Position numbers and translations under genes: made by a program. From Candidatus Obscuribacterales bacterium (lineage in GTDB: Bacteria; Cyanobacteriota; Vampirovibrionia; Obscuribacterales; Obscuribacteraceae): a stretch of 61,629 nt of DNA. The stretch is taken from assembly GCA_019745415.1 (NCBI GenBank), contig JAIETF010000081.1, positions 1 to 61,629 of the forward strand. The letters are read 5' to 3'. The notes under the pieces are model-generated. The model was not told where the DNA came from. It saw only the letters and a list, made by a program, of their open reading frames with translations, and did not search any database. Below, piece by piece: positions 60,328 to 61,629 of the stretch; position 1 is the stretch's first letter; each line of letters opens with the position of its first letter.

Positions 60328-61629
60328 CTAACGTCGTCTTGAATGAAAGCGCTTGAGAGCCGCTTGCTTAGCCATGCTTAGCTTGGGCTTTTCTTTTTTG
60401 ATGCCGATTATATTTTCAATCGAAGCTAGAAGATGCTTTTGCTCATCAGAGACGAAAGTTGTAGCCACGCCTGAGCGACCGGCTCTGCCTGTTCTTCCGA
60501 TGCGGTGAATGTAATCTTCTGCTAGTTCGGGCAGGTCATAGTTGAACACGTGACCTATAAAAGGAATGTCTAGACCGCGGGCGGCTACGTCGGTGGCGAC
60601 TAGAACATTGAAAGAACCTGCGCGGTAGCGCTTCAAGGTGCTTTCGCGTTTGGCTTGGCTTATGTCTGAGTGAATTTCTTCTGCTTTTATGCCGGCGTCT
60701 CGCAGCCTGTCTTTCACCCAACTGGCTTTGCGCTTTGTGCCGGTGAAAATAAGAACCGAGTCGGTTCTCATCTCGGCTGCATCATCATCTGCCGCTTCTG
60801 AATCTTTTGGATCTTTGGGATCTTTTGAATCTTTGAGATCTTTTGCCGCACTTTCGGCTTTTTTGCTTTTCGCTTGTTTGGCTGCGGCAGATTTGGCTAT
60901 TTCAAGATCTTTATCGCTTTGAATGGCGCTGAGAAGTTCAATCAACTTTTCGTCTTTGTCGTATTCTTTGACGTGCACAAAGCGTTGATCGATAGATTCG
61001 ACATCTAGTCTTTCGGTGTTGACTCTCACCGTGACAGGGTTTTGCATATAGTCTGAAGCAATTGCCGCAACCTTGCCTTCTAGGGTGGCCGAGAACATCA
61101 AGGTTTGCCTTTCTTTTGGCAATTTAGAAATGATTTTACGCAACTGCGGCATAAAGCCAAGGTCAAGCAGTCTGTCGGCTTCGTCCAATATCAAGATCTC
61201 TACCTTCGAGAGATTGACATATTTGTGTTCGACGCAGTCCAAGAGACGTCCAGGTGTGGCTACGATTACATCAACCGGCTTTTTCAGGGCGGCGATTTGC
61301 TTGGCGAAAGCCGTGCCACCATAGACAGTGGCGGTCTTCAATTTCTTGTATTTGCAAAATTTGCGAAATTCTTCTTCGACCTGCAGGGCCAGCTCTCTTG
61401 TCGGTGTAAGAACAAGACAACGTGGCTGTTCATCGGGTTCGTCTAAACACTCGATGACAGGCAGGGCGAAGGCGCCGGTCTTGCCCGAGCCCGTTTGGGC
61501 TGAGGCCATCACATCTAGACCGCTAAGGATGTACTGGGCAGTACCAGCCTGAATCTCGGTCGGATACTCATATCCTAATTCGCTTAACGCGGCAACGACT
61601 GGCTTGGACAGACCAAGCTCGGAAAAACT
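60328..61629 (-). CDS. DEAD-box RNA helicase, N-terminus cut by window edge
   Basis: At least 433 residues of an RhlE-type ATP-dependent RNA helicase. The reading frame runs open to the window end, and its first visible residues (SFSELGLSKPVVAALSELGY) are the start of the Q motif region, so only a few residues are missing. Motifs: AQTGSGKT, PTRELA, TPGRLLD, DEAD, SAT, ARGLDIP and HRIGRTGRAGR. Between the two RecA domains there is an unusual Lys/Asp/Ala insert of about 45 residues with KDx repeats. Cold or RNA-decay roles are typical. The start codon lies outside the window. Confidence 0.95.
   Translation of the reverse strand, partial: SFSELGLSKPVVAALSELGYEYPTEIQAGTAQYILSGLDVMASAQTGSGKTGAFALPVIECLDEPDEQPRCLVLTPTRELALQVEEEFRKFCKYKKLKTATVYGGTAFAKQIAALKKPVDVIVATPGRLLDCVEHKYVNLSKVEILILDEADRLLDLGFMPQLRKIISKLPKERQTLMFSATLEGKVAAIASDYMQNPVTVRVNTERLDVESIDQRFVHVKEYDKDEKLIELLSAIQSDKDLEIAKSAAAKQAKSKKAESAAKDLKDSKDPKDPKDSEAADDDAAEMRTDSVLIFTGTKRKASWVKDRLRDAGIKAEEIHSDISQAKRESTLKRYRAGSFNVLVATDVAARGLDIPFIGHVFNYDLPELAEDYIHRIGRTGRAGRSGVATTFVSDEQKHLLASIENIIGIKKEKPKLSMAKQAALKRFHSRRR
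60799..60843 (-). repeat. 9-bp tandem repeat (5 copies) in helicase linker
   Basis: Five 9-bp units encode KDL, KDS, KDP, KDP, KDS in the insert between the helicase domains. The unit keeps frame. It makes a charged, likely disordered spacer. Confidence 0.85.

Overview
The window looks like a chromosomal segment from a Gram-negative-type bacterium of middling GC content. Envelope genes (a TolC/MacA/MacB-like efflux operon, a Tat/lipoprotein-type DUF1800 protein, many signal peptides) show a double membrane. Abundant TPR proteins, PknB-type Ser/Thr kinases, LE-x-x-VFG repeat proteins and many unfamiliar exported proteins suggest a Melainabacteria/Vampirovibrionia-type lineage such as the Obscuribacterales. 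That placement is an inference from gene style, not from a marker gene. I saw no rRNA, tRNA, CRISPR array, insertion sequence, integrase or phage gene.

Layout, left half. 0-2.3 kb: a YheT-type hydrolase, a small exported glycine-zipper protein with its own terminator and codon use suggesting strong expression, and a small unknown. 2.3-8.4 kb (minus): DUF4388 plus degenerate GGDEF protein, DCC thiol oxidoreductase, two-domain rhodanese and TPR protein. 8.7-12.2 kb (plus): coiled-coil protein, permuted papain-fold-like enzyme, OmpR-type regulator and CHASE3-like/PAS histidine kinase, probably one operon. 12.2-20 kb: GDPD, VFG-repeat secreted protein, TPR protein and aldo/keto reductase behind a clear promoter, MprF-like DUF2156 protein, YchF. 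20-28.8 kb: two overlapping membrane Ser/Thr kinases with LRR-like ectodomains, divergent from a Gly/Cys-linker protein and a calpain-like protease. 28.7-36.7 kb: MFS transporter, a very large membrane protein, a low-complexity exported protein and a phosphofructokinase with PPi-type residues.

Right half. 37-41 kb: LOG-like protein, PanE-like reductase, an orphan AbiEi-like antitoxin, a 40-bp perfect palindrome and a thioredoxin-fold protein. 40.8-47 kb (minus): five-gene tripartite efflux operon with 22-bp direct repeats before the adaptor gene. 47-52.5 kb (minus): LpqC-like esterase, a 54-bp tandem-repeat protein, a large exported protein and DUF3142. 52.5-60.3 kb (plus): membrane protein/DUF1800/DUF1501 operon, TPR-SUKH protein, ADP-ribosylglycohydrolase, TPR protein, small membrane protein. 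The right edge holds a DEAD-box helicase missing only its N-terminus.

The most interesting parts are the kinase/calpain-like divergent locus with its heptad-spaced threonines, the papain-fold/two-component operon, the 40-bp palindrome, the phased repeats in the efflux operon, and the SUKH/ADP-ribosylglycohydrolase neighbours. In-frame tandem repeats with units divisible by three recur in at least six genes. Convergent genes are packed with almost no space between stop codons.
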